From Alentia gelatinosa (Eukaryota; Annelida; Polychaeta; Phyllodocida; Polynoidae): 64,000 bases of DNA. Under the pieces are notes generated by a model that saw only the letters and a list, made by a program, of their open reading frames with translations, had not been told where the DNA came from and made no database searches. Numbering within the stretch: the stretch's first letter is position 1; each line of letters opens with the position of its first letter. Shown here one piece after another: positions 1 through 9,025 of this stretch. The stretch spans positions 1,478,234-1,542,233 of the forward strand of contig OX465592.1 of NCBI GenBank assembly GCA_950022655.1, given 5' to 3'. A program made the position numbers and the translations under genes.

Positions 1-669
1 GTTGGGTTGTCCCTGAAGTGGTAGGTTCTACTGTACTTGGCTCAGTAGAGAGTGCTTCAGTTGATGCCTCTGAAGTGATATGTGGGGTAGACACATGAGT
101 GCTTTGATCTGTGGTCATCTTTGAGGTGAAGGATTCTGTGGTCTCCACTGTTGAAGTTGATTCTGTGGTTTGACCTGGTGTCTGGGACTCGGTTTGAGTG
201 GTCATCTGTGTAGTGGGTAGCTGAGTACTTGCCTCAGTTGGCATTAGTGTTGAGGAAGGCCCACTACTTGTTGTAGACTGGCTCTCTGTTGATGAACCCT
301 CAGTAGTTAGATCTGTAGGCTGTGGTGTTGAAGAAACAGCCTCTGAGGTTTCTTGACTGGTCAGAACTGCAGTGCTTGTTGCACTTGTCAATGCTGAGGA
401 AGAAGCACCTGTGCTTAAGCCAGCGGTCAAAGTAGGTGAAGTCTCAGGTACACTTGCTTCAGTGCTTCCCACACTGGTCACAGCAGCAGTTGTTCTTTCT
501 GTGGATACTACAGTAGAGGAGGCCTCTCTTGCAGCTTCAGTGGCTGATGTAGTCAAAGTTTCAGTTGATGTCTCCTCTGATGTTGTAGGCACTGGAGATG
601 ACAGCGCTGTTGTTCCTTCAGTTGAGAAAACTGTGGAAGTAGCCCCTGTTGTACCTTCAGTAGTCATAG
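1..669 (-). CDS. Exon C1, Ser/Thr-rich mucin segment (partial, cut by window edge)
   Basis: Starts after the acceptor TTTTTCTCACAG. The first codon is completed from the previous exon's G (GCT, Ala), giving A-MTTEGTTG. The last 165 nt and the donor lie before base 1. Variants here are QPTDL and PGQTTES, as in C5 and C9. The ATG just inside the exon is an internal Met, not a start codon. Confidence 0.78.
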
Positions 670-990
670 CTGTGAGAAAAACCTTGCATTTAATTCTATG
701 CTAGCACTGTGAATCTCTTCGTGTCTTAAGGACTTGTTGTTTGGATCTAATCATTTTCCTGGGATAACAATTACTCAGAAATCTATAATATGTAGGAAAA
801 GAACTCATATTTCACTCTCAACAGAAAACAAGGTGAGTATGAATGCATTTTGTATAGCTTATACTCAAGAGATGAAAACCTTTGAAACCCATTTCTAGTA
901 GGAGTAACCAATACCTTTAGAAACACAAAGACTTGACTACTACAGGTCAATTAGTAAAATGATATCTCTGGCTGTCATTGAACATGTCAC
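670..990 (-). other. E-C intron (321 bp), representative
   Basis: Separates mini-exon E from exon C, with acceptor GGTTTTTCTCACAG. No gene is seen in it. Equivalent stretches: 4568-4888, 8466-8786, 12364-12684, 16261-16581, 20159-20479, 23837-24157, 27516-27836, 31410-31730, 35308-35628, 39205-39525, 42884-43204, 46782-47102, 50680-51000, 54578-54898, 58476-58796 and 63576-63896. Each is 321 bp, with only scattered substitutions. Confidence 0.6.
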
Positions 991-1047
991 CTGTCTTATT
1001 AAAGAGTTGGCCCTGAGGCAGGTCTGTGGAATTGTCTATGTACATCT
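991..1047 (-). CDS. Proposed mini-exon E1 (19 residues)
   Basis: A pyrimidine-rich stretch ends in CTTGTCTATAG before the exon, and the donor is GACAG/GTGACA. Both ends are in phase 1, matching exons A and C. It encodes EMYIDNSTDLPQGQLFNKT, with sequons NST and NKT. It is the only part of the surrounding open frame that fits the phase of exon A. It carries a silent TTT for Phe. Direct A-to-C splicing would also keep the frame, so use of this exon is unproven. Confidence 0.42.
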
Positions 1048-1229
1048 CTATAGACAAGCTAGGTAAGGCAAAGGCAATATCTGTATTTTCATTACATGTC
1101 AGGGACCAAAGTTGCTCCCTTGTCTCCACTTCCATGTAGATATTCTATGAAAGAAGCATATTAGCATTTACATATTGCATAGGATATTCCAAGGATTCAT
1201 GGAAAGGAAATGGAGGATGGGGGTATCAC
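1048..1229 (-). other. A-E intron (182 bp), representative
   Basis: Donor GTGATACC and acceptor CTTGTCTATAG. It contains a second good-looking acceptor, CTTCTTTCATAG, but splicing there from the phase-1 donor of exon A reaches TAA after about 17 codons. The equivalent 182-bp segment lies between E and A in every complete unit. Confidence 0.5.
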
Positions 1230-2810
1230 CTGTTTCCTTTTGGACTTCAATCCTGACAGTTGTAGTGGCTTTAGTTGGTGACAGAGTAGTAGGGACTGTG
1301 GTTTCAGTTGCTGAAATTGTCTCAGTCGAAACTTGTGTGGGCTGTGCTGTTGAAGACACACTTTCTGAAGTTGCTTGATTAGTCACACTAGTGGTAGCAC
1401 TTGCAGTAGTTGCCGCACTGGTCTCTACTGAGGTAGGAGCTTCCGTAGTTTTCCCTGTAACCAAAGCTGTAGATGTACCAGCTGTACTTGCTTCAGAGGT
1501 TAGCATGGTGGTTGGAGCACTACTTGCTTTCTCAGTGCTTGGTACTGTTGAGGAAGCTTCTGATGTCACTTCAATGGGTGAAGTGGACGAAATAGCTCCT
1601 GTTGTTGTTTCTGCTGTTGATGTGATTGCTGGAGACACCTCAGTTGTTCCCTCAGTAGATGCCACTGTTGAAAGACGTTCTGTTGTTGCCTCAGCTGTAG
1701 ATGTACCAGCTGTACTTGCTTCAGAAGTTGGCATGGTCGTTGAAGGAGCACTACTTGTTTTCTCAGTACTTGGTACTGTTGAGGAAGCTTCTGATGTCAC
1801 TTCAATAGGTGAGGTAGATGAAATTGCACCAGTTGTTGTTTCTGCTGTTGATGTGATTGCTGGAGACACCTCAGTAGATGCCACTGTTGAAGGACGTTCT
1901 GTTGTTGCCTCAGCTGTAGATGTACCAGCTGTACTTGCTTCAGAAGTTGGCATGGTCGTTGAAGGAGCACTACTTGTTTTCTCAGTGCTTGGTACTGTTG
2001 AGGAAGCTTCTGATGTCACTTCAATAGGTGAGGTGGATGAAATTGCACCAGTTGTTGTTTCTGCTGTTGATGTGATTGCTGGAGACACCTCAGTAGATGC
2101 CACTGTTGAAGGACGTTCAGTTGTTGCCTCAGCTGTAGATGTACCAGCTGTACTTGCTTCAGAAGTTGGCATGGTCGTTGAAGGAGCACTACTTGTTTTC
2201 TCAGTGCTTGGTACTGTTGAGGAAGCTTCTGATGTCACTTCAATAGGTGAGGTAGATGAAATTGCACCAGTTGTTGTTTCTGCTGTTGATGTGATTGCTG
2301 GAGACACCTCAGTAGATGCCACTGTTGAAAGACGTTCTGTTGTTGCCTCAGCTGTAGATGTACCAGCTGTACTTGCTTCAGAAGTTGGCATGGTCGTTGA
2401 AGGAGCACTACTTGTTTTCTCAGTGCTTGGTACTGTTGAGGAAGCTTCTGATGTCACTTCAATAGGTGAGGTGGATGAAATTGCACCAGTTGTTGTTTCT
2501 GCTGTTGATGTGATTGCTGGAGACACTTCAGTAGATGCCACTGTTGAAGGACGTTCTGTTGTTGCCTCAGCTGTAGATGTACCAGCTGTACTTGCTTCAG
2601 AAGTTGGCATGGTTGTTGCAGGAGCACTACTTGTTTTCTCAGTGCTTGGTACTGTTGAGGAAGCTTCTGATGTCACTTCAATAGGTGAGGTAGATGAAAT
2701 TGCTCCAGTTGTTGTTTCTGCTGTTGATGTGATTGCTGGAGACACCCCAGTTGTTCCCTCAGTAGATGCCACTGTTGAAGGACGTTCTGTCGTTCCCTCA
2801 GTAGTCAGAG
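1230..2810 (-). CDS. Exon A1, Ser/Thr-rich mucin repeat exon (527 residues)
   Basis: Acceptor TTTCTCTTAACAG, then CT completing an Ala codon (A-LTTEGTTERPSTVA). It ends at donor GGAAACAG/GTGATA after RIEVQKET, phase 1 at both ends. Residues about 16-449 are six copies of a 73-residue repeat; residues 450-527 are a non-repetitive Ser/Thr tail. There is no Cys or Trp and no N-glycosylation sequon. Thr, Ser, Ala, Pro and Glu dominate, which suits dense O-glycosylation in the secretory pathway. This copy has Lys in place of Glu in the tail (LSPTKATT) and Gly in GTTGVSP. Function is inferred from composition only. Confidence 0.82.
1465..2766 (-). repeat. 219-bp (73-residue) minisatellite inside exon A
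   Basis: In exon A1, residues about 16-92 form copy 1 (77 residues, with a four-residue GTTG insertion). Copies 2 to 5 are 73 residues each (93-165, 166-238, 239-311, 312-384) and copy 6 is a truncated 65 residues (385-449). Copies share blocks such as STEVSPAITSTAETTTG and TSEASSTVPSTEK and end in ERPSTVA or ERLSTVA. The same block lies in every A exon from exon start +235 to exon end -44. Three exons (A6, A7, A11) have one copy fewer, which gives the exact 219-nt length difference. Confidence 0.95.
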
Positions 2811-2887
2811 CTGTTAAGAGAAACTGTCAGTTTAATTCAGGTGTTGATTTTGTTGTATGACTTCAACGCTAGTCTTTCATTTATAAC
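2811..2887 (-). other. D-A intron (77 bp), representative
   Basis: Donor ACTG/GTTATA and acceptor TTTCTCTTAACAG. It is very short but not unusual for an invertebrate intron. It exists only if mini-exon D is used; otherwise the whole 923-bp stretch from exon A to the next exon C is one intron. Confidence 0.4.
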
Positions 2888-2947
2888 CAGTAGTACCCAC
2901 TGCAGTCCATGAGCTAGTACCATTGCTGATGCTCATGGTTGTGCTCT
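2888..2947 (-). CDS. Proposed mini-exon D1 (20 residues)
   Basis: Acceptor ATTCCATCATCAG and donor ACTACTG/GTTATA, phase 1 at both ends. It encodes ESTTMSISNGTSSWTAVGTT, which is Ser/Thr-rich with one sequon (NGT) and the only Trp of the unit. Like mini-exon E it starts with Glu. A stronger-looking acceptor 20 bp upstream (AAAAAAACAG) is in the wrong phase. Confidence 0.38.
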
Positions 2948-3733
2948 CTGATGATGGAATTATCACCTCCTGTTTTTTTAACAGAAATATGTTCATGTGC
3001 ATGCTACAAAAGTCCCCATGAGAAGTGTGAGTATGTCTTAGATAGAGTCTGAGGCATATTTAAACTGCAACCAGACACTGCCAATATGAAAAGAAAAGGA
3101 CTGATCTGGCCAGCCACCAATCAGGTTACCTTGTTGGTATTTTGCAAAACCTAAAGCATATGTCATTCTTACAAGTGTTACTATGGCATGCCATAAAACA
3201 TAGGTTGATAAACTAAAGGGAGCAGAGGTGTCACATGCCACCATCCATCCTCTGCCATAAAAATGCATTCCTATTGCTAGCCAGCCTTCTGAAAAAAAAC
3301 CTTTTTTCTGACTTGCATTAGTACTTGTCATCTATGTCATTGTTTATGTATTTGTTGGTAGCCTGGGATGGTTAACTCATTATCAACTAAGGTCGGAAGG
3401 AATTGTAAATGTATTGTTCAACACCCACTGCTTATCATCTCTTAAACATAACCACCTGGCTGAAAAGTATTTCAAGGGAAGGCACACAATTGTGTACTGG
3501 ACAAGATTGATACCAAGGCTAATCCAAATCCCTTATGAAGATAATGGTCTATCTGTCTACCCGCACTGGTCAACAATTCTATAAGCGTATTATCAGAACA
3601 GAGTCTTCCAATATTGCCATATGCTTAGAGAAGTATGTACCTCTTACATTGCAGAAATGGAAGAATGATTTATCTATGCAATCAAATTATAGAAATTGTG
3701 CAATTTCCAAAGCAAGATATGAAGCCAAATGAC
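2948..3733 (-). other. C-D intron (786 bp), representative
   Basis: The longest non-coding part of the unit; I see no gene in it. It holds a minus-strand open frame (3038-3331) that I reject, because 1-bp and 4-bp indels break it in other copies. It also holds an A8-CC-T6 homopolymer tract near 3292-3307. Equivalent stretches: 6846-7631, 10744-11529, 14642-15426, 18539-19324, 22218-23002, 25896-26681, 29794-30575, 33688-34473, 37586-38370, 41264-42049, 45162-45947, 49060-49845, 52958-53743, 56856-57641 and 61956-62741. Confidence 0.65.
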
Positions 3734-4567
3734 CTTGTATCTCGATAGTTGAGGAGGTTGCTTCAGTTGGTACATTTGTAGTTGGCACTGTTCTTTCAGT
3801 TGTTGCTACAATGGTCGAAGTCTGTGCACTTTCTGGAGTACTTGAACCAGTCAAAGTTGTCTGAGCAAGTTCAACATTGATAGTGGTAGCAGTGCTTGGT
3901 TGGGTTGTCCCTGAAGTGGTAGGTTCTACTGTACTTGGCTCAGTAGAGAGTGCTTCAGTTGATGCCTCTGAAGTGATATGTGGGGTAGACACATGAGTGC
4001 TTTGATCTGTGGTCATCTTTGAGGTGAAGGATTCTGTGGTCTCCACTGTTGAAGTTGATTCTGTGGTTTGACCTAGTGTCTGGGACTCGGTTTGAGTGGT
4101 CATCTGTGTAGTGGGTAGCTGAGTACTTGCCTCAGTTGGCATTAGTGTTGAGGAAGGCCCACTACTTGTTGTAGACTGGCTCTCTGTTGATGAGCCCTCA
4201 GTAGTTAGATCTATAGGCTGTGGTGTTGAAGAAACAGCCTCTGAGGTTTCTTGACTGGTCAGAACTGCAGTGCTTGTTGCACTTGTCAATGCTGAGGAAG
4301 AAGCACCTGTGCTTAAGCCAGCGGTCAAAGTAGGTGAAGTCTCAGGTACACTTGCTTCAGTGCTTCCCACACTGGTCACAGCAGCAGTTGTTCTTTCTGT
4401 GGATACTACAGTAGAGGAGGCCTCTCTTGCAGCTTCAGTGGCTGATGTAGTCAAAGTTTCAGTTGATGTCTCCTCTGATGTTGTAGGCACTGGAGATGAC
4501 AGCGCTGTTGTTCCTTCAGTTGAGAAAACTGTGGGAGTAGCCCCTGTTGTACCTTCAGTAGTCATAG
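3734..4567 (-). CDS. Exon C2, Ser/Thr-rich mucin segment (278 residues)
   Basis: First complete exon C. Acceptor CTCACAG, then A-MTTEGTTGA; it ends TSSTIEIQ before donor ATACAAG/GTCATT, phase 1 at both ends. It is rich in Thr, Ser, Glu, Pro and Ala and has no Cys. Unlike exon A it has no clean internal repeat. Its start and end resemble exon A (TTEGTT; TEATSSTIEIQ against TEATTTVRIEVQ), suggesting a common ancestor. Variants: GATPTVFS, QPIDL and LGQTTES. The open frame runs 47 nt past the donor, but that part is intron. Confidence 0.82.
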
Positions 4568-4888
4568 CTGTGAGAAAAACCTTGCATTTAATTCTATGCT
4601 AGCACTGTGAATCTCTTCGTGTCTTAAGGACTTGTTGTTTGGATCTAATCATTTTCCTGGGATAACAATTACTCAGAAATCTATAATATGTAGGAAAAGA
4701 ACTCATATTTCACTCTCAACAGAAAACAAGGTGAGTATGAATGCATTTTGTATAGCTTATACTCAAGAGATGAAAACCTTTGAAACCCATTTCTAGTAGG
4801 AGTAACCAATACCTTTAGAAACACAAAGACTTGACTACTACAGGTCAATTAGTAAAATGATATCTCTGGCTGTCATTGAACATGTCAC

Positions 4889-4945
4889 CTGTCTTATTGA
4901 AGAGTTGGCCCTGAGGCAGGTCTGTGGAATTGTCTATGTACATCT
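4889..4945 (-). CDS. Proposed mini-exon E2
   Basis: Same sites and phase as E1, ending FNKT with the common TTC codon for Phe. Confidence 0.42.
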
Positions 4946-5127
4946 CTATAGACAAGCTAGGTAAGGCAAAGGCAATATCTGTATTTTCATTACATGTCAG
5001 GGACCAAAGTTGCTCCCTTGTCTCCACTTCCATGTAGATATTCTATGAAAGAAGCATATTAGCATTTACATATTGCATAGGATATTCCAAGGATTCATGG
5101 AAAGGAAATGGAGGATGGGGGTATCAC

Positions 5128-6708
5128 CTGTTTCCTTTTGGACTTCAATCCTGACAGTTGTAGTGGCTTCAGTTGGTGACAGAGTAGTAGGGACTGTGGT
5201 TTCAGTTGCTGAAATTGTCTCAGTCGAAACTTGTGTGGGCAGTGCTGTTGAAGACACACTTTCTGAAGTTGCTTGATTAGTCACACTAGTGGTAGCACTT
5301 GCAGTAGTTGCCGCACTGGTCTCTACTGAGGTAGGAGCTTCCGTAGTTTTCCCTGTAACCAAAGCTGTAGATGTACCAGCTGTACTTGCTTCAGAGGTTA
5401 GCATGGTGGTTGGAGCACTACTTGCTTTCTCAGTGCTTGGTACTGTTGAGGAAGCTTCTGATGTCACTTCAATGGGTGAAGTGGACGAAATAGCTCCTGT
5501 TGTTGTTTCTGTTGTTGATGTGATTGCTGGAGACACCTCAGTTGTTCCCTCAGTAGATGCCACTGTTGAAAGACGTTCTGTTGTTGCCTCAGCTGTAGAT
5601 GTACCAGCTGTACTTGCTTCAGAAGTTGGCATGGTCGTTGAAGGAGCACTACTTGTTTTCTCAGTACTTGGTACTGTTGAGGAAGCTTCTGATGTCACTT
5701 CAATAGGTGAGGTAGATGAAATTGCACCAGTTGTTGTTTCTGCTGTTGATGTGATTGCTGGAGACACCTCAGTAGATGCCACTGTTGAAGGACGTTCTGT
5801 TGTTGCCTCAGCTGTAGATGTACCAGCTGTACTTGCTTCAGAAGTTGGCATGGTCGTTGAAGGAGCACTACTTGTTTTCTCAGTGCTTGGTACTGTTGAG
5901 GAAGCTTCTGATGTCACTTCAATAGGTGAGGTGGATGAAATTGCACCAGTTGTTGTTTCTGCTGTTGATGTGATTGCTGGAGACACCTCAGTAGATGCCA
6001 CTGTTGAAGGACGTTCAGTTGTTGCCTCAGCTGTAGATGTACCAGCTGTACTTGCTTCAGAAGTTGGCATGGTCGTTGAAGGAGCACTACTTGTTTTCTC
6101 AGTGCTATGTACTGTTGAGGAAGCTTCTGATGTCACTTCAATAGGTGAGGTAGATGAAATTGCACCAGTTGTTGTTTCTGCTGTTGATGTGATTGCTGGA
6201 GACACCTCAGTAGATGCCACTGTTGAAAGACGTTCTGTTGTTGCCTCAGCTGTAGATGTACCAGCTGTACTTGCTTCAGAAGTTGGCATGGTCGTTGAAG
6301 GAGCACTACTTGTTTTCTCAGTGCTTGGTACTGTTGAGGAAGCTTCTGATGTCACTTCAATAGGTGAGGTGGATGAAATTGCACCAGTTGTTGTTTCTGC
6401 TGTTGATGTGATTGCTGGAGACACTTCAGTAGATGCCACTGTTGAAGGACGTTCTGTTGTTGCCTCAGCTGTAGATGTACCAGCTGTACTTGCTTCAGAA
6501 GTTGGCATGGTTGTTGCAGGAGCACTACTTGTTTTCTCAGTGCTTGGTACTGTTGAGGAAGCTTCTGATGTCACTTCAATAGGTGAGGTAGATGAAATTG
6601 CTCCAGTTGTTGTTTCTGCTGTTGATGTGATTGCTGGAGACACCTCAGTTGTTCCCTCAGTAGATGCCACTGTTGAAGGACGTTCTGTCGTTCCCTCAGT
6701 AGTCAGAG
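5128..6708 (-). CDS. Exon A2, mucin repeat exon (527 residues)
   Basis: Six copies of the 73-residue repeat. Unit-specific changes are GTTEVSP in copy 1, VHSTEK (Pro to His) in copy 3, TTETTT in copy 6 and TALPT in the tail. The His change is shared with A3 and A13, and TALPT with A14-A16. Confidence 0.82.
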
Positions 6709-6785
6709 CTGTTAAGAGAAACTGTCAGTTTAATTCAGGTGTTGATTTTGTTGTATGACTTCAACGCTAGTCTTTCATTTATAAC

Positions 6786-6845
6786 CAGTAGTACCCACTG
6801 CAGTCCATGAGCTAGTACCATTGCTGATGCTCATGGTTGTGCTCT
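6786..6845 (-). CDS. Proposed mini-exon D2
   Basis: Same sequence and flanking sites as D1. Confidence 0.38.
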
Positions 6846-7631
6846 CTGATGATGGAATTATCACCTCCTGTTTTTTTAACAGAAATATGTTCATGTGCAT
6901 GCTACAAAAGTCCCCATGAGAAGTGTGAGTATGTCTTAGATAGAGTCTGAGGCATATTTAAACTGCAACCAGACACTGCCAATATGAAAAGAAAAGGACT
7001 GATCTGGCCAGCCACCAATCAGGTTACCTTGTTGGTATTTTGCAAAACCTAAAGCATATGTCATTCTTACAAGTGTTACTATGGCATGCCATAAAACATA
7101 GGTTGATAAACTAAAGGGAGCAGAGGTGTCACATGCCACCATCCATCCTCTGCCATAAAAATGCATTCCTATTGCTAGCCAGCCTTCTGAAAAAAAACCT
7201 TTTTTCTGACTTGCATTAGTACTTGTCATCTATGTCATTGTTTATGTATTTGTTGGTAGCCTGGGATGGTTAACTCATTATCAACTAAGGTCGGAAGGAA
7301 TTGTAAATGTATTGTTCAACACCCACTGCTTATCATCTCTTAAACATAACCACCTGGCTGAAAAGTATTTCAAGGGAAGGCACACAATTGTGTACTGGAC
7401 AAGATTGATACCAAGGCTAATCCAAATCCCTTATGAAGATAATGGTCTATCTGTCTACCCGCACTGGTCAACAATTCTATAAGCGTATTATCAGAACAGA
7501 GTCTTCCAATATTGCCATATGCTTAGAGAAGTATGTACCTCTTACATTGCAGAAATGGAAGAATGATTTATCTATGCAATCAAATTATAGAAATTGTGCA
7601 ATTTCCAAAGCAAGATATGAAGCCAAATGAC

Positions 7632-8465
7632 CTTGTATCTCGATAGTTGAGGAGGTTGCTTCAGTTGGTACATTTGTAGTTGGCACTGTTCTTTCAGTTG
7701 TTGCTACAATGGTCGAAGTCTGTGCACTTTCTGGAGTACTTGAACCAGTCAAAGTTGTCTGAGCAAGTTCAACATTGATAGTGGTAGCAGTGCTTGGTTG
7801 GGTTGTCCCTGAAGTGGTAGGTTCTACTGTACTTGGCTCAGTAGAGAGTGCTTCAGTTGATGCCTCTGAAGTGATATGTGGGGTAGACACATGAGTGCTT
7901 TGATCTGTGGTCATCTTTGAGGTGAAGGATTCTGTGGTCTCCACTGTTGAAGTTGATTCTGTGGTTTGACCTAGTGTCTGGGACTCGGTTTGAGTGGTCA
8001 TCTGTGTAGTGGGTAGCTGAGTACTTGCCTCAGTTGGCATTAGTGTTGAGAAAGGCCCACTACTTGTTGTAGACTGGCTCTCTGTTGATGAGCCCTCAGT
8101 AGTTAGATCTATAGGCTGTGGTGTTGAAGAAACAGCCTCTGAGGTTTCTTGACTGGTCAGAACTGCAGTGCTTGTTGCACTTGTCAATGCTGAGGAAGAA
8201 GCACCTGTGCTTAAGCCAGCGGTCAAAGTAGGTGAAGTCTCAGGTACACTTGCTTCAGTGCTTCCCACACTGGTCACAGCAGCAGTTGTTCTTTCTGTGG
8301 ATACTACAGTAGAGGAGGCCTCTCTTGCAGCTTCAGTGGCTGATGTAGTCAAAGTTTCAGTTGATGTCTCCTCTGATGTTGTAGGCACTGGAGATGACAG
8401 CGCTGTTGTTCCTTCAGTTGAGAAAACTGTGGAAGTAGCCCCTGTTGTACCTTCAGTAGTCATAG
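7632..8465 (-). CDS. Exon C3, mucin segment (278 residues)
   Basis: Phase 1 at both ends. Variants: GATSTVFS, QPIDL, LGQTTES and Ser to Phe in SGPFST. The Phe is shared only with C4, linking these two neighbours. Confidence 0.82.
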
Positions 8466-8786
8466 CTGTGAGAAAAACCTTGCATTTAATTCTATGCTAG
8501 CACTGTGAATCTCTTCGTGTCTTAAGGACTTGTTGTTTGGATCTAATTATTTTCCTGGGATAACAATTACTCAGAAATCTATAATATGTAGGAAAAGAAC
8601 TCATATTTCACTCTCAACAGAAAACAAGGTGAGTATGAATGCATTTTGTATAGCTTATACTCAAGAGATGAAAACCTTTGAAACCCATTTCTAGTAGGAG
8701 TAACCAATACCTTTAGAAACACAAAGACTTGACTACTACAGGTCAATTAGTAAAATGATATCTCTGGCTGTCATTGAACATGTCAC

Positions 8787-8843
8787 CTATCTTATTGAAG
8801 AGTTGGCCCTGAGGCAGGTCTGTGGAATTGTCTATGTACATCT
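8787..8843 (-). CDS. Proposed mini-exon E3
   Basis: C-to-T change at donor position -3 (ATAG/GTGACA instead of ACAG/GTGACA). It converts the last residue Thr to Ile and removes the NKT sequon. Confidence 0.4.
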
Positions 8844-9025
8844 CTATAGACAAGCTAGGTAAGGCAAAGGCAATATCTGTATTTTCATTACATGTCAGGG
8901 ACCAAAGTTGCTCCCTTGTCTCCACTTCCATGTAGATATTCTATGAAAGAAGCATATTAGCATTTACATATTGCATAGGATATTCCAAGGATTCATGGAA
9001 AGGAAATGGAGGATGGGGGTATCAC

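Noticed and set aside
372..704. Plus-strand 110-residue open frames opposite exon C, and the 67-residue ones at 1175-1378 and equivalents
   Set aside because: Antisense shadows of exons C and A, running into intron sequence.
814..836. Plus-strand consensus-like splice signals (CTCTCAACAG followed 8 bp later by AAG/GTGAGT) and other plus-strand acceptors such as GTTTTTTTAACAG near 2983
   Set aside because: They would define an 8-nt exon with no coding partners on the plus strand. Taken as chance; strand-specific RNA would settle it.
947..1135. The full 62-residue minus-strand frame as an exon
   Set aside because: Its upstream acceptor (CTTTCATAG) is phase 0 relative to this frame, while exon A ends in phase 1; splicing there from A hits a stop. 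Only the last 57 nt before the donor fit, and these are annotated as mini-exon E.
1168..2772. Exon A or C as stand-alone genes starting at GTG (2772) or ATG (4565)
   Set aside because: The apparent starts are internal codons just after acceptors, and the frame is open upstream to the splice site. Bacterial Ser-rich adhesin was considered and dropped because introns and a eukaryotic transposon are present.
1391..2860. Plus-strand Val/Ala/Asp-rich open frame (489 or 416 residues) repeated in each unit
   Set aside because: It is the antisense of exon A, explained by mirrored Ser/Thr codons. It has no matching splice sites at its ends on the plus strand, and its composition fits no known protein type.
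3038..3331. Minus-strand 97-residue open frame in the C-D intron
   Set aside because: 1-bp indels shorten it in units at 14732, 22308 and 37676, and a 4-bp deletion changes its end near 29850, so its frame is not maintained. Composition is unlike the exons.
3535..3732. Plus-strand 65-residue open frame
   Set aside because: Intronic, with no supporting features; it is conserved only because the units are near-identical.
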